A DNA stretch of 64,000 bases from Flavobacterium psychrolimnae (GTDB lineage: Bacteria; Bacteroidota; Bacteroidia; Flavobacteriales; Flavobacteriaceae). The stretch covers positions 372,001-436,000 of the forward strand of contig NZ_QNUX01000001.1 of NCBI RefSeq assembly GCF_003312425.1. The letters run 5' to 3'. Shown one piece after another: positions 46,218-55,432 of this stretch. A model generated the notes under the pieces. It saw nothing but the letters and a program-made list of their open reading frames with translations, did no database searches and was not told the origin of the DNA. A program made the translations under genes and the position numbers. Positions within the stretch are counted from its first letter, which is position 1; the number at the start of each line of letters is the position of its first letter.

Positions 46218-47894
46218 TTATGCTTTTGCATACGCATCATCATGCACGCTAGCTACTGCTCTTCCAGATGGGTCATTCATGTTCTTGAATGCCTCATCCC
46301 ATTCCAATGCAATTTTTGTACTACAGGCAACGCTTGCTTCTTGCGGAACACACAAAGCAGCTGCATCACTTGGAAAATGCTCATGAAAAATAGAACGGTA
46401 ATAATATTCCTCTTTTGAAGTTGGCGTTTGTAAAGGGAACTTGTATTTAGCATTTGCTAATTGCTCATCTGAAATTTCAACCGCTACCACTTCTTTCAAA
46501 GTATCAATCCAACCGTATCCTACACCATCACTGAATTGTTCTTTTTGTCTCCATGCAACACTTGGCGGCAACATCTCTTCAAAAGCTTTACGAACTACCC
46601 ATTTTTCCATTGGATGTTCTGCATTGATCATTTTATCCTGAGGATTAACGCGCATCGCCACATCCATAAATTCTTTATCTAAAAAGGGCACACGTCCTTC
46701 AATTCCCCAAGCTGCTAAACTTTTGTTGGCACGCAAACAGTCGTACATGTGCAACTTACCTAATTTACGTACGTTTTCTTCGTGGAATTCTCTTGCGTTC
46801 GGCGCTTTATGAAAATATAAATATCCTCCAAAAAGTTCATCAGCTCCTTCACCTGACAATACCATTTTGATACCCATTGATTTGATAACTCTCGCCATTA
46901 ACCACATAGGTGTTGATGCTCTAATTGTAGTTACATCGTAGGTTTCTAAATTGTAAATTACATCTTTAACTGCATCTAAACCTTCTTGGATAGTAAATTT
47001 TATTTCGTGATGAATGGTTCCAATATGATCAGCAACTATTTGAGCTGCTGCTAAATCTGGAGAACCTTCTAATCCTACCGAGAAAGAGTGCAATTGCGGA
47101 TACCAAGCATCAGCAACATCACCGGATTCAATACGTTTTTGCGCATATTTTTTGGCTACAGCCGAAGTTATAGAAGAATCTAACCCTCCCGAAAGCAATA
47201 CTCCATAAGGCACATCACTCATCAATTGTCTGTGAACCGCGGCTTCTAAAGCGACTTTAATTTCGTCAATGCTGGTTACGTTGTCTTTTACGGCATCGTA
47301 ATCTGTCCATTCTCTTTTATACCATTGTACAAATTCTCCGTCTTTACTTGACATATAATGTCCCGGAGGAAACAATTGGATTTTTGTACAATAGCCTTCT
47401 AAGGCTTTCAATTCTGAAGCTACGTAAAAAGTTCCATGCTCATCCCAACCTATGTATAATGGAATAATTCCCATGTGATCACGAGCAACAAAATACTCAT
47501 CTTTTTCTACATCATAAATGGCAAATCCAAAAATTCCGTTCATTTCATCTATAAAATGAGGTCCTTTTTCTTTGTAAAGTGCTAAAATAACTTCACAGTC
47601 ACTTTCTGTTTGAAAGTTGTATTTCCCTTCAAATTGTTTACGCAATTCTCTGTGGTTATAGATTTCACCATTTGCAGCTAAAACAAGTTGTTTGTCTTCA
47701 CTAAATAAAGGTTGTTTCCCTGACGCAGGATCAACAATTGCCAAACGCTCGTGAGACAAAATAGCTTTTTCATTACTGAAAATTCCACTCCAGTCCGGTC
47801 CACGATGACGGATAATTTTAGACATTTCTAATACTTGCGGTCTTAAAACTTCCGCTTTTTGTTTTAGGTCAAAGGCACATACTATTCCGCACAT
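46218..47894 (-). CDS. asnB: Asparagine synthase (glutamine-hydrolysing), copy 2
   Basis: The product is 558 residues, close to E. coli AsnB (554). It has Cys 2 in MCGIVCAFD, RLAIVDPASGKQP and NGEIYNHRELR in the glutaminase domain, then LLSGGLDSSITSAVA, GEGADELFGGYLYF and PFLDKEFMDVAMR in the synthetase domain. It is longer than copy 1 mainly at the C-terminus and in a loop after the PP-loop. Both copies keep all motifs, so both should be active. Separate promoters with a shared element suggest parallel control. Confidence 0.96.
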   Translation of the reverse strand: MCGIVCAFDLKQKAEVLRPQVLEMSKIIRHRGPDWSGIFSNEKAILSHERLAIVDPASGKQPLFSEDKQLVLAANGEIYNHRELRKQFEGKYNFQTESDCEVILALYKEKGPHFIDEMNGIFGFAIYDVEKDEYFVARDHMGIIPLYIGWDEHGTFYVASELKALEGYCTKIQLFPPGHYMSSKDGEFVQWYKREWTDYDAVKDNVTSIDEIKVALEAAVHRQLMSDVPYGVLLSGGLDSSITSAVAKKYAQKRIESGDVADAWYPQLHSFSVGLEGSPDLAAAQIVADHIGTIHHEIKFTIQEGLDAVKDVIYNLETYDVTTIRASTPMWLMARVIKSMGIKMVLSGEGADELFGGYLYFHKAPNAREFHEENVRKLGKLHMYDCLRANKSLAAWGIEGRVPFLDKEFMDVAMRVNPQDKMINAEHPMEKWVVRKAFEEMLPPSVAWRQKEQFSDGVGYGWIDTLKEVVAVEISDEQLANAKYKFPLQTPTSKEEYYYRSIFHEHFPSDAAALCVPQEASVACSTKIALEWDEAFKNMNDPSGRAVASVHDDAYAKA

Positions 47895-47933
47895 AACTAT
47901 ATATTTTAAATGTTTTGTTTATTTTGATAAGGC

Positions 47934-48030
47934 AAAGATGCAGTTATAGTTCTAATTTAAAAACATAAATGCTATTTTTAGTTATAAATTATAACAAAAA
48001 AATAGCATTTGTGTTTAAAATGTAATTAAA
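47934..48030 (-). promoter_or_regulatory. Conserved upstream region of asnB copy 2 with 44-bp palindrome
   Basis: The region matches 44264-44361 (asnB copy 1). It contains a near-perfect palindrome at 47967-48010, with outer arms AAATGCTATTTTT and AAAAAAATAGCATTT and inner arms GTTATA/TATAAC. A -7-like CATCTTTG lies at 47934-47941 in minus sense. An operator for a dimeric regulator is inferred. Confidence 0.6.
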
Positions 48031-48090
48031 AAAGAATAAAAAAGCAATCGAAGTTGAGAATTGTAAAATGGGACGCCGAGAAGACAAATT

Positions 48091-48540
48091 TTATTCAATA
48101 GTCTGCACTAAATATTTCGTACTGTTAATCTCAAAAGTAAAACCTTCTTGATTTCCCATCAATTTATTTCCCAAAGGAGATTGTGGTGATAATGCGATAA
48201 TATTGATTCCTTCTACATTAATTTTTGGAAGCGCCACACTCAGATACAAATAAATTCCGTTCGCTTTTACCAAGCTCCCAACAATAATAGTCTCAGCAAT
48301 TGTAGTAGCGTCAATTTTATCCAAAACTGTTTTTTGATCCAATACTTCTCTCAATTTACGATTGAGTTTTTCCTGTTCAATGTGCATCATTGATAAAGCG
48401 GTTTCATGTTTGTCTCCGGCAGAACCTTTGGCATCGTTCTTAGAATCTTCGGTAAGCGCCACAATCATGTCTTTGAAAACATCGATTCGATCCTGAACTA
48501 ATTGTAAATAATGGGTATGTATTTTTTGTTTAAATGTCAT
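48091..48540 (-). CDS. GreA/GreB-like protein
   Basis: I start at ATG 48540 (149 residues, MTFKQKIHTHYLQLVQDRI); the earlier part of the frame only reads through repeats. The N-terminal half is a helical hairpin (GDKHETALSMMHIEQEKLNRKLREV). The C-terminal half has the GreA/GreB FKBP-like pattern: VGSLVKANGIYLYLSVAL and SPQSPLGNKLMGNQEGFTFEI. Homologues are often mislabelled as 3-oxoacyl-ACP synthase. A role at RNA polymerase is likely, but transcript-cleavage activity is not proven, as the acidic hairpin tip differs from GreA. Confidence 0.8.
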   Translation of the reverse strand: MTFKQKIHTHYLQLVQDRIDVFKDMIVALTEDSKNDAKGSAGDKHETALSMMHIEQEKLNRKLREVLDQKTVLDKIDATTIAETIIVGSLVKANGIYLYLSVALPKINVEGINIIALSPQSPLGNKLMGNQEGFTFEINSTKYLVQTIE

Positions 48541-48556
48541 AAGTTGAATTACAAAT

Positions 48557-48664
48557 CTGACAGGATTTAAAACCTGCCAGGCTTTCAAATTTTTATAATA
48601 AAAAAAAGCGAAGATTGTTTTCCGTTTCGGCTCCTTCTCTTTCGGGGAAGGATGCGGCGAGTAT
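48557..48664. repeat. Small hairpin repeats upstream of the GreA-like gene
   Basis: CTGACAGG (48557-48564) nearly pairs with CCTGCCAG (48573-48580). A second, GC-richer stem (TCCTTC/GAAGGA) lies at about 48632-48652. Both resemble common Flavobacterium intergenic repeats. They separate the barrel gene from the GreA-like gene. Confidence 0.5.
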
Positions 48665-50416
48665 TTAAAAATCAAATTTATAGTTTGCTCCTAAAATCAC
48701 TTGAAAACCCTGAACTGGATAATTCAACCATTTTTGGTACGCATTATTTGTAATATTATTAGCTCTTGCAAAAGCCGTCAATCGGTCGCTGTATTTGTAG
48801 CCTACATTTGCATTGACATCAAAATATGATTTCAACGTTACAGGAGCTGCATTTGCCGAAAACGCCGTATTCATCTGAAAATCTTTTCGCTCACCTACGT
48901 AAAACACATTTGTTCCAGCGAACCATTTTTCTGTAATATTAAAATCAAGATTTGAATTTATTTTTATTGCTGGCATATTCCAGGCTTCTTGCTGATAATC
49001 ATTAGTGAAACTGCTGAAAGTTCCGTTGATTCCAAAAGTTACATCCTCAGAAAAATCAGCTTTAAGTTCTCCATAAAAACTTAATGTTTTCATATCATCA
49101 TACACCACTTGGAAGGAATTTCCAAACGCATAATCTTCATTACTCGCATTTTCATTGTAATCATTGCTTCTAAACAAGGCTTTATTTCTTTCATTCACAT
49201 ACGAAGCTTTAATATTATAACTCACATTATTGGTCAATTTTCCTTTTAATCCGGCAAAAACATCATACTGCTGATCTGTTGGAGTTATGCTCAAAGTCGG
49301 GGATAAAAACGAATTTTCGTCTACAAAATCCTGATATGAATTTTGTTTCAAATTTCCTTCGGCACCTGCATAGAAAATCATCAAATCGCCAACCACTTTA
49401 TACGAAGCATTGAATTTTGGATACACATAAAAGGAATTATTGCTGTTTTGATTGTCCATACTATAAAAAACAGCGGCACCAATATTCAGCGTCCAATCTT
49501 CCTCCTGCATTACAAAACTTGGTGAGATTCCAAAATTCGTAAATCCGTATTTGATGGCTTCAACATTTGTATTTAAATAATTATTCTTGAAACTTCCTCC
49601 CACATAATCTACCGTTAAATCTGTTTTCACAGCACTTTCCATCACGTCAAATTCAATGGTTGGTTTTGCATAAAATCGATTTTCTGAAGATCCGGACGCA
49701 TCCGAAAAATGATTGTATTTAAGACTTGATTTGTTTAAAACACTTTCGTTAAAAGCTACATTTCCGCCCAGCGATATGGTTCTGTAAGTTTGCTGCGGAT
49801 CAATTCCATTAATCAACATCACTTGATCCTGTGCTGATAAAGTATTTCCAAATTCCGAAGGTAATCCGTACCAATTATAAATCTGGTTTCGATATCCTAA
49901 ATCCAAATTCCAAGACACGTCTTTTTGATTGGAACCATACATTAAGTCTAACGAAGTATCATAAAACCGATTTTCTAATGCTACATTTTTGATTCCGCCT
50001 TCTGACGAATGATGGCGAAACATTCCACCTACATAATCCGTATTATTTAAATCGTGATTTACGAATAATTCTCCAATAAAGGTTCCGTAATTCCCAACAC
50101 CAAAAGTCGCGTAATTTTTAAACAAATGTGCTTGCTTTTCTTTCTCTACACCTTCTGCTTTTCCTTTGGATGGTGTAAATGTTGATGCTACCGGAAAAGA
50201 AAAAATAGAATATTTAATGATTTCTTTTTTGGAATTCCCTTCTTCATCCAGTTCTGGAATTTCTTTGACTTTGAAAGCATCAGAAATTTTTGGCGTATAC
50301 GGTTTTACAACATTTACCGTTTCGGTTCCAATTTGTTCTTTCTTTTGTGCAAACGAAAATTGAAATGCAATAAGTAATAGACTTAAAATTATTTTATTTT
50401 GGAAATTGATTCTCAT
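48665..50416 (-). CDS. TonB-dependent-receptor-like outer-membrane barrel without plug
   Basis: This 583-residue protein has a signal peptide (ending FSFAQ). A short periplasmic N-terminus with ETVNVVKPYTPKISDAF is followed directly by barrel strands (FGVGNYGTFIGELFVNHDL, DVSWNLDLGYRN and so on) and the C-terminal strand QVILGANYKFDF. No plug domain is visible between residue 60 and the barrel, unlike true receptors. Same-strand neighbours upstream are a PhzF protein and a 1004-residue TPR protein. The role may be a structural porin or assembly partner of the TPR protein; this is inference. Confidence 0.8.
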   Translation of the reverse strand: MRINFQNKIILSLLLIAFQFSFAQKKEQIGTETVNVVKPYTPKISDAFKVKEIPELDEEGNSKKEIIKYSIFSFPVASTFTPSKGKAEGVEKEKQAHLFKNYATFGVGNYGTFIGELFVNHDLNNTDYVGGMFRHHSSEGGIKNVALENRFYDTSLDLMYGSNQKDVSWNLDLGYRNQIYNWYGLPSEFGNTLSAQDQVMLINGIDPQQTYRTISLGGNVAFNESVLNKSSLKYNHFSDASGSSENRFYAKPTIEFDVMESAVKTDLTVDYVGGSFKNNYLNTNVEAIKYGFTNFGISPSFVMQEEDWTLNIGAAVFYSMDNQNSNNSFYVYPKFNASYKVVGDLMIFYAGAEGNLKQNSYQDFVDENSFLSPTLSITPTDQQYDVFAGLKGKLTNNVSYNIKASYVNERNKALFRSNDYNENASNEDYAFGNSFQVVYDDMKTLSFYGELKADFSEDVTFGINGTFSSFTNDYQQEAWNMPAIKINSNLDFNITEKWFAGTNVFYVGERKDFQMNTAFSANAAPVTLKSYFDVNANVGYKYSDRLTAFARANNITNNAYQKWLNYPVQGFQVILGANYKFDF

Positions 50417-50540
50417 TTGTATTGTTGTTTTTTGATAAAAGAAAAAATAAATAAGACTTTACAAATTGCCTAATCACTAATCTTTTTTTTCTAATTGTCT
50501 CTTTACTTTTTTACTTCTTATTTATAACTTAACTTGTAAT

Positions 50541-51404
50541 TTAAACTTCCCATTCGCCTTTTGCAATGAATTGCGATTTGCCACCAATATTTATATCAAA
50601 ATGATTATTCTCTAATTTTCCGTCAAAATAAATTTGAGAAGGTCTATTTATAAATTCTCCCTGATGATTGATTATTTGAATTTTTGGAGCATTATATTTT
50701 AACAGAAAAGCCTGCAAACAAGTGCTTGCACTTCCCGTTGCTGCATCTTCTATAAGTTGATTGTTTTCTATACAAAGCATTCTACTGCTTAATTTCGTGT
50801 CTTCTAAACAAAAGAAATACAACGCTCTATGACTTGTTTTACAGTTTGCCTGCAACCATTCGTTCATTTTAGTTTTATCCAAAATCAAATTCTCTAAAAC
50901 TTTTTTATTTTTGAAAGGAACAATTACAAACGCGCTTCCTGTGGTTACTTCCTGAATGGGAAATGCATCATCAAAATCAGCACTGCTTAAATTGCTGAAG
51001 TTCGAAAAATCTTCTGCTAAAAAAGTATCCAAAAACTCTGGTTGAGCAGCCTGCAGCCAAACCAAATCTCCCGCTTGACGCACCGGAATTTCACCGATAG
51101 GCACCGATAGTGTAATCTTTTCCGGTTGATGTTTAAAAATCTTATTCATCAAAACCCATGAAGTTCCAATAATGGGATGACCCGCAAACTTCATTTCATG
51201 CTCAGGGGTAAAAATTCTGATGGCTGCTGAATTATTTCCAGCATTAAGCTTGGTTATAAAAGTGCTTTCTGCAAAGTTTATTTCTCGAGCAATTTCTTGC
51301 ATCTGTTTGCCAGTTAAAGCATCGGCACCTGAGAAAACTGCGAGTTGGTTTCCAGCATATTTTTTTTCTGCAAAAACATCAACGATATAAAAAGATAGAC
51401 TCAT
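50541..51404 (-). CDS. PhzF family isomerase
   Basis: The product is 287 residues. The PhzF/DapF-like fold shows YIVDVFAEKKYAGNQLAVF at the start, INFAESTFI with the catalytic Glu, and RIFTPEHEMKFAGHPIIGT, and in the second half EDAATGSASTCLQAFL. Members isomerise or epimerise small acids (trans-2,3-dihydro-3-hydroxyanthranilate in phenazine synthesis), but most, like this one, have unknown substrates. No phenazine genes are nearby. The spacing (80 bp to the TPR gene, 124 bp to the barrel gene) allows co-transcription. Confidence 0.9.
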   Translation of the reverse strand: MSLSFYIVDVFAEKKYAGNQLAVFSGADALTGKQMQEIAREINFAESTFITKLNAGNNSAAIRIFTPEHEMKFAGHPIIGTSWVLMNKIFKHQPEKITLSVPIGEIPVRQAGDLVWLQAAQPEFLDTFLAEDFSNFSNLSSADFDDAFPIQEVTTGSAFVIVPFKNKKVLENLILDKTKMNEWLQANCKTSHRALYFFCLEDTKLSSRMLCIENNQLIEDAATGSASTCLQAFLLKYNAPKIQIINHQGEFINRPSQIYFDGKLENNHFDINIGGKSQFIAKGEWEV

Positions 51405-51484
51405 TCAATTTGTTTTTTGACTTTCGATTATTTAAAAATTTACGCTTGATTTAAGTTGTTTCCCAACTTTAAATCCTTGATTTT

Positions 51485-54400
51485 TTATTTTGTAATCGAT
51501 GAATTTGTTTTGGATTCTTCAGCTTTAATAGCGTTCAATTCTGTTTGTGCATCTGAAACGACGTCCGGAAAATCAGTAAAATTCTGAATAACATTTTCTA
51601 AAATATAAGTCGCCTGATAACTGTCTTTTAGTGCGTAAAAGTTTTTCGCCATTAAAACTAGCCCTTTGGCTCCAAAATATTTATATCCGGAATAATTTTT
51701 GGCTAATTTTTGAATTGCAACATTTGACACCTCAAATTTTCCTTCTTTATTTTTAAAATAAGCATCATAATACAAGGCTTCGGCGGCTAATTCTCCTTTG
51801 GCAATTGTCATTAATTTTGCGTAGGCAACTTTCGCTTTCGCTTCATCACCGGTTTCAATTGCTGCACGTGCAATGATAATTTGCGCATCACTTTTTACAT
51901 TATCATCTGTTTTAGGATTCATCAAAACCTTCTCAGCATAAATAACTGAATTTGGATAATCTTTTTTGTCGTAATACAATTTCATCAAATTAGATTGTGC
52001 AAATGTTTTATTCTGTGAAGTATCTGCTTCGTTTTCTAAACGGGTCAAAATTATAATTGCTTTTTGATCTTCTTTGTTTTTAAGGAAAATTTGAGCCAAT
52101 CTTGACAAAGATTGCTCTGTAAATTCACTTCTGGATTGTGCAACTACATACTCATAATTAGGAATAGATTTGCTCTCAGACCCTTCAGCATAATACAATT
52201 GAGCCAGATAATAATTAGCTTTCAGAGCATGAATCCCACGAGGAAATTGGCTTACATAACCACTAAATCCTGCTATTGCCTGCTTGGCGTTATTTTGTTG
52301 AAATTGTTTTTCAGCAGCTTCATAGGTGTCATTATCCAATTCTGCATCCGTTACGGCAACAAAATCTAATGTACGAACCCAAGTTGCATACTCATCTACT
52401 CTGCCATTGTCCACATAAATCAATCGAGCAGTCGCAACCGCTTCTAAAGCCTCCGGAGTTCTGGGGAAATCCGCCACTACTTTTTTAAACTTCAACAACG
52501 CCTGATCATCTTTGTCCGTGTTATAATAAACCAATCCCTGACGCAAAATAGATCTGGAAGTGAAAGATCCTTTTTTGAATTCCATATTTAATCGGTCATA
52601 CGTTTTTACGGCTAGGTCATTTTTATTCTCAGCAACGTATGTATTTGCCAGTTCAAAAAGTGCATCGTCTCTGTATTCTGATTTTGGATACAATTGCAAA
52701 AAAGCGTTTAGCTCGTCTATTTTCTTATCGTTTTTAGCCATAAATCCATAGGAAATTGCCTTTTGGAAATAGGCATAATCTGCATCTACACTTTTAGATT
52801 CGATTACTTTCGTGTAGGCTTCCATTGCCGCACCGTATTTTGAAGTTACAAAACGACAATCCGCTAAACGCAAATACGAATCATTCAAACGTACTTTATC
52901 ACTAGGCGCTTTTTCAATTTGGTTTTGGAAATAATTCCCTGCCTGATCGTATTCTTTCAATTTGAAATACGCATAAGCAATGTTATAATTAATGTTTTTA
53001 AATTCGGGTGTTTCTTTGGCTTGAGGCAAACCCATAAATTGTTTAAAACTGATTAACGCCTCTTTAAAATCATTCTGAACATATTCCGATTCTCCTTTCC
53101 AGAAAGTTGCGCGTGCAGTAAAAGTAGCATCTCTTTGTTCGCTGATCGATTTAGTAAACATTTTCGATGCTTCTTCATAATTCCCATCGGTATACAATTC
53201 TAAACCTCTGTAGAAAAGGACTTTTTGATACGCTAATTTATTTTCAGGAGATTTATTTCTTTCCAATAAAACTAAAGCTTCTTTGTAGTTTTTTGAAGAA
53301 ATATAAGAATCAATCAATAATTTCTCCACCTCAGAACGACTTGCATTCTCAGGATATTTTTTTAAGAAAGCCTGTAAAACCGAAGGAACACTTTGATACG
53401 AATTTCCCAATTCATAACTTAATTTAGCATAGTTTAAGCTCGCGTCTTCTTGAATGGCTAAATCAAAATTCATTTCCGAAGCATTTTTGAAAGCATTCAA
53501 AGCTTGTTGTTTTTTATCGGTATTAAGATAACTTTCTCCCAAATGATAATAGGCATTTTGCGCTACGAAATCTTTTCCTCCAATGATTTTATTGAACTGA
53601 GAAATCGCATTTTCGTAGTCTTTTTGCTTGTAATACGCATATCCCAATTGGTAAAAATCCGTATTATTCCATTTCCCTTTTTTACCTTTATAATCTACTA
53701 AAAATGGAATTGCGGTGTCATATTTTTTTAAATTAAAATAGCTTTCTCCAATGATTTTATTCAGTTCAGATTTTTCCAAAGGAGTTGATTTAGCCATTGC
53801 TTTTTGTCCTAAATCAATCGCTTTTTGGAAATTTCCCAATTTAAAATTCATATCTGCTTGATAATACGATAACTTTTCTTTGTACTTTTCCTCACCTGAA
53901 ACTTCGTCAAAATACTTTGTCGCTTGCTTGTAATCGTCGCCTTCATACGCCATAAAGCCTAAATAATATTTAGCTTGCGAACCATATTCAGCTGAATTCA
54001 CCACTTTATTCAAATACACCGTAGCTTCTTTTTTGTTTTTGGCATTAAAAAAACTATAGCCTTTTTGGAAATTGAATTTATCTTGGTCCTTTCTGCTTAA
54101 GCTGCTTTCGTCCACTTTATCAAACCATTGTAATGCTTGCGGATAATTCCCTTGATTAAAATGAAAATGTGCGACTTCAATGTACGCCTGATTTTGTTTT
54201 ACGCTAGTAGGATAATCCGAAACAAATTTTTCCATCAATTCATCCGCATTGGATTGATTGGTTCTAATGGCGCAATTCGCAGCATAATATGCACAATCTG
54301 ATTTCAATTCTTCAGTTGCGGCAGTTTCCTTTACTTTATTAAAAATAAGTTGTGCCGATGCATATTGTTCATCTTTAAACAATGAAACCGCTTTATTGAA

Positions 54401-54499
54401 ATCTTTGGAATCGTGAGTATAAATGGTCGATTTCTGTGCTGAAATCGCAGCAGTAATAAGAAAAAATGAGAAGAAATAGCCCCAGGAAAGTTTACGCAT
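51485..54499 (-). CDS. Large exported tetratricopeptide-repeat protein
   Basis: The product is 1004 residues with a signal peptide (ending ISAQ). Nearly the whole chain is TPR repeats, for example YPQALQWFDKVDESSLSRKD, NFQKAIDLGQKAMAKSTPLE, KKYDTAIPFLVDYKGKKGKW and KNDLAVKTYDRLNMEFKKGS. The tool-like repeats with Y-A-x-A-x-x-x-Y/F are regular over roughly 25 units. It should act as a periplasmic scaffold. Its neighbours (PhzF, then a plugless barrel) suggest work with an outer-membrane protein. Similar TPR-barrel pairs are common in Flavobacteria; the specific role is unknown. Confidence 0.88.
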   Translation of the reverse strand: MRKLSWGYFFSFFLITAAISAQKSTIYTHDSKDFNKAVSLFKDEQYASAQLIFNKVKETAATEELKSDCAYYAANCAIRTNQSNADELMEKFVSDYPTSVKQNQAYIEVAHFHFNQGNYPQALQWFDKVDESSLSRKDQDKFNFQKGYSFFNAKNKKEATVYLNKVVNSAEYGSQAKYYLGFMAYEGDDYKQATKYFDEVSGEEKYKEKLSYYQADMNFKLGNFQKAIDLGQKAMAKSTPLEKSELNKIIGESYFNLKKYDTAIPFLVDYKGKKGKWNNTDFYQLGYAYYKQKDYENAISQFNKIIGGKDFVAQNAYYHLGESYLNTDKKQQALNAFKNASEMNFDLAIQEDASLNYAKLSYELGNSYQSVPSVLQAFLKKYPENASRSEVEKLLIDSYISSKNYKEALVLLERNKSPENKLAYQKVLFYRGLELYTDGNYEEASKMFTKSISEQRDATFTARATFWKGESEYVQNDFKEALISFKQFMGLPQAKETPEFKNINYNIAYAYFKLKEYDQAGNYFQNQIEKAPSDKVRLNDSYLRLADCRFVTSKYGAAMEAYTKVIESKSVDADYAYFQKAISYGFMAKNDKKIDELNAFLQLYPKSEYRDDALFELANTYVAENKNDLAVKTYDRLNMEFKKGSFTSRSILRQGLVYYNTDKDDQALLKFKKVVADFPRTPEALEAVATARLIYVDNGRVDEYATWVRTLDFVAVTDAELDNDTYEAAEKQFQQNNAKQAIAGFSGYVSQFPRGIHALKANYYLAQLYYAEGSESKSIPNYEYVVAQSRSEFTEQSLSRLAQIFLKNKEDQKAIIILTRLENEADTSQNKTFAQSNLMKLYYDKKDYPNSVIYAEKVLMNPKTDDNVKSDAQIIIARAAIETGDEAKAKVAYAKLMTIAKGELAAEALYYDAYFKNKEGKFEVSNVAIQKLAKNYSGYKYFGAKGLVLMAKNFYALKDSYQATYILENVIQNFTDFPDVVSDAQTELNAIKAEESKTNSSITK

Positions 54500-54694
54500 T
54501 GTGATTTTATTTTAAAAATTCAAATGTATTATATTCTGTTCTCTATAACGAATCACAATTGGCTTTTATTATGAATAATTTTATTACGCTTTAGAATTTA
54601 ACCCTCTTTTCTATAATAATGGCCAAATCAAACATCAACACTTTCCTTTATTTTTATAAATATTGAAATTCTCCTTAATACAACAGAATTTATT

Positions 54695-54724
54695 TTGAAT
54701 AGAACCGTTATCTTATTACTTTTA
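54695..54724 (+). promoter_or_regulatory. Promoter of ftsE
   Basis: TTG (54695-54697), 19 bp, TACTTTTA (54717-54724, one base off TAnnTTTG), 21 bp before the start. Confidence 0.55.
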
Positions 54725-54745
54725 CCCAATAAACAAACGTAAATT

Positions 54746-55432
54746 ATGTCACAATCCGTCCTGTCTTTAAAAAATGTAACGATTTATCAAGAAGCAAAAT
54801 CTATTCTAACAGAAGTAAACTTGGAAGTAAATCATGGTGAATTCCTTTACATCATTGGAAAAACAGGCTCCGGAAAAAGTAGCTTAATGAAGACTTTATA
54901 TGCTGATTTACCTCTGACAGAAGGAGAAGGAAATATTGTAGACTTTGACTTAGCAACTCTAAAAGAAGATGACATTCCGTTTTTAAGACGAAAAATTGGA
55001 ATTGTTTTCCAGGATTTCAAATTGCTTCCGGACCGTACTGTAAATGATAATATGTTGTTTGTTCTGAAAGCAACTGGCTGGACGGATAACGCAGAAATGC
55101 AAAATAAAATTGACGAGGTTTTAGCAAAAGTAGGAATGAGAGATTTTGGCAAAAAAATGCCACATCAACTTTCCGGAGGAGAGCAACAACGTGTGGCCAT
55201 CGCCAGAGCTTTGCTTAACGATCCGGAATTAATCCTTGCTGATGAACCTACAGGAAACTTAGACCCACAAACCAGCGCCGAAGTACTGGAAGTATTGAAG
55301 AAAATCAATGCGAACGGCAAAACCATTATTATGGCGACACACGATTATGCGTTGCTAATGAAATTCCCTTCGAAAACATTGAAATGTGAAGATTCTAAAA
55401 TTTTTGAAGTGATTCAGCAGCGAAACGCGTAA
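54746..55432 (+). CDS. ftsE: Cell-division ABC ATPase FtsE
   Basis: FtsE with FtsX drives peptidoglycan hydrolases at the division site. The 228-residue product is a single ABC domain: Walker A GKTGSGKSS, Q-loop VFQDFKLLPDR, signature LSGGEQQRVAIARAL, Walker B LILADEPTGNLD and switch His in MATHDYAL. The FQDFKLLPDRTV wording is FtsE-like. ftsX is not adjacent, as often in Bacteroidota. Its stop codon overlaps the start of the next gene (1 base). Confidence 0.9.
   Translation: MSQSVLSLKNVTIYQEAKSILTEVNLEVNHGEFLYIIGKTGSGKSSLMKTLYADLPLTEGEGNIVDFDLATLKEDDIPFLRRKIGIVFQDFKLLPDRTVNDNMLFVLKATGWTDNAEMQNKIDEVLAKVGMRDFGKKMPHQLSGGEQQRVAIARALLNDPELILADEPTGNLDPQTSAEVLEVLKKINANGKTIIMATHDYALLMKFPSKTLKCEDSKIFEVIQQRNA

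Noticed and set aside
48541..48675. Longer N-terminus for the GreA-like protein (start 48675).
   Set aside because: The extra 45 residues are translated from hairpin repeats and do not match the family; ATG 48540 gives the usual start.
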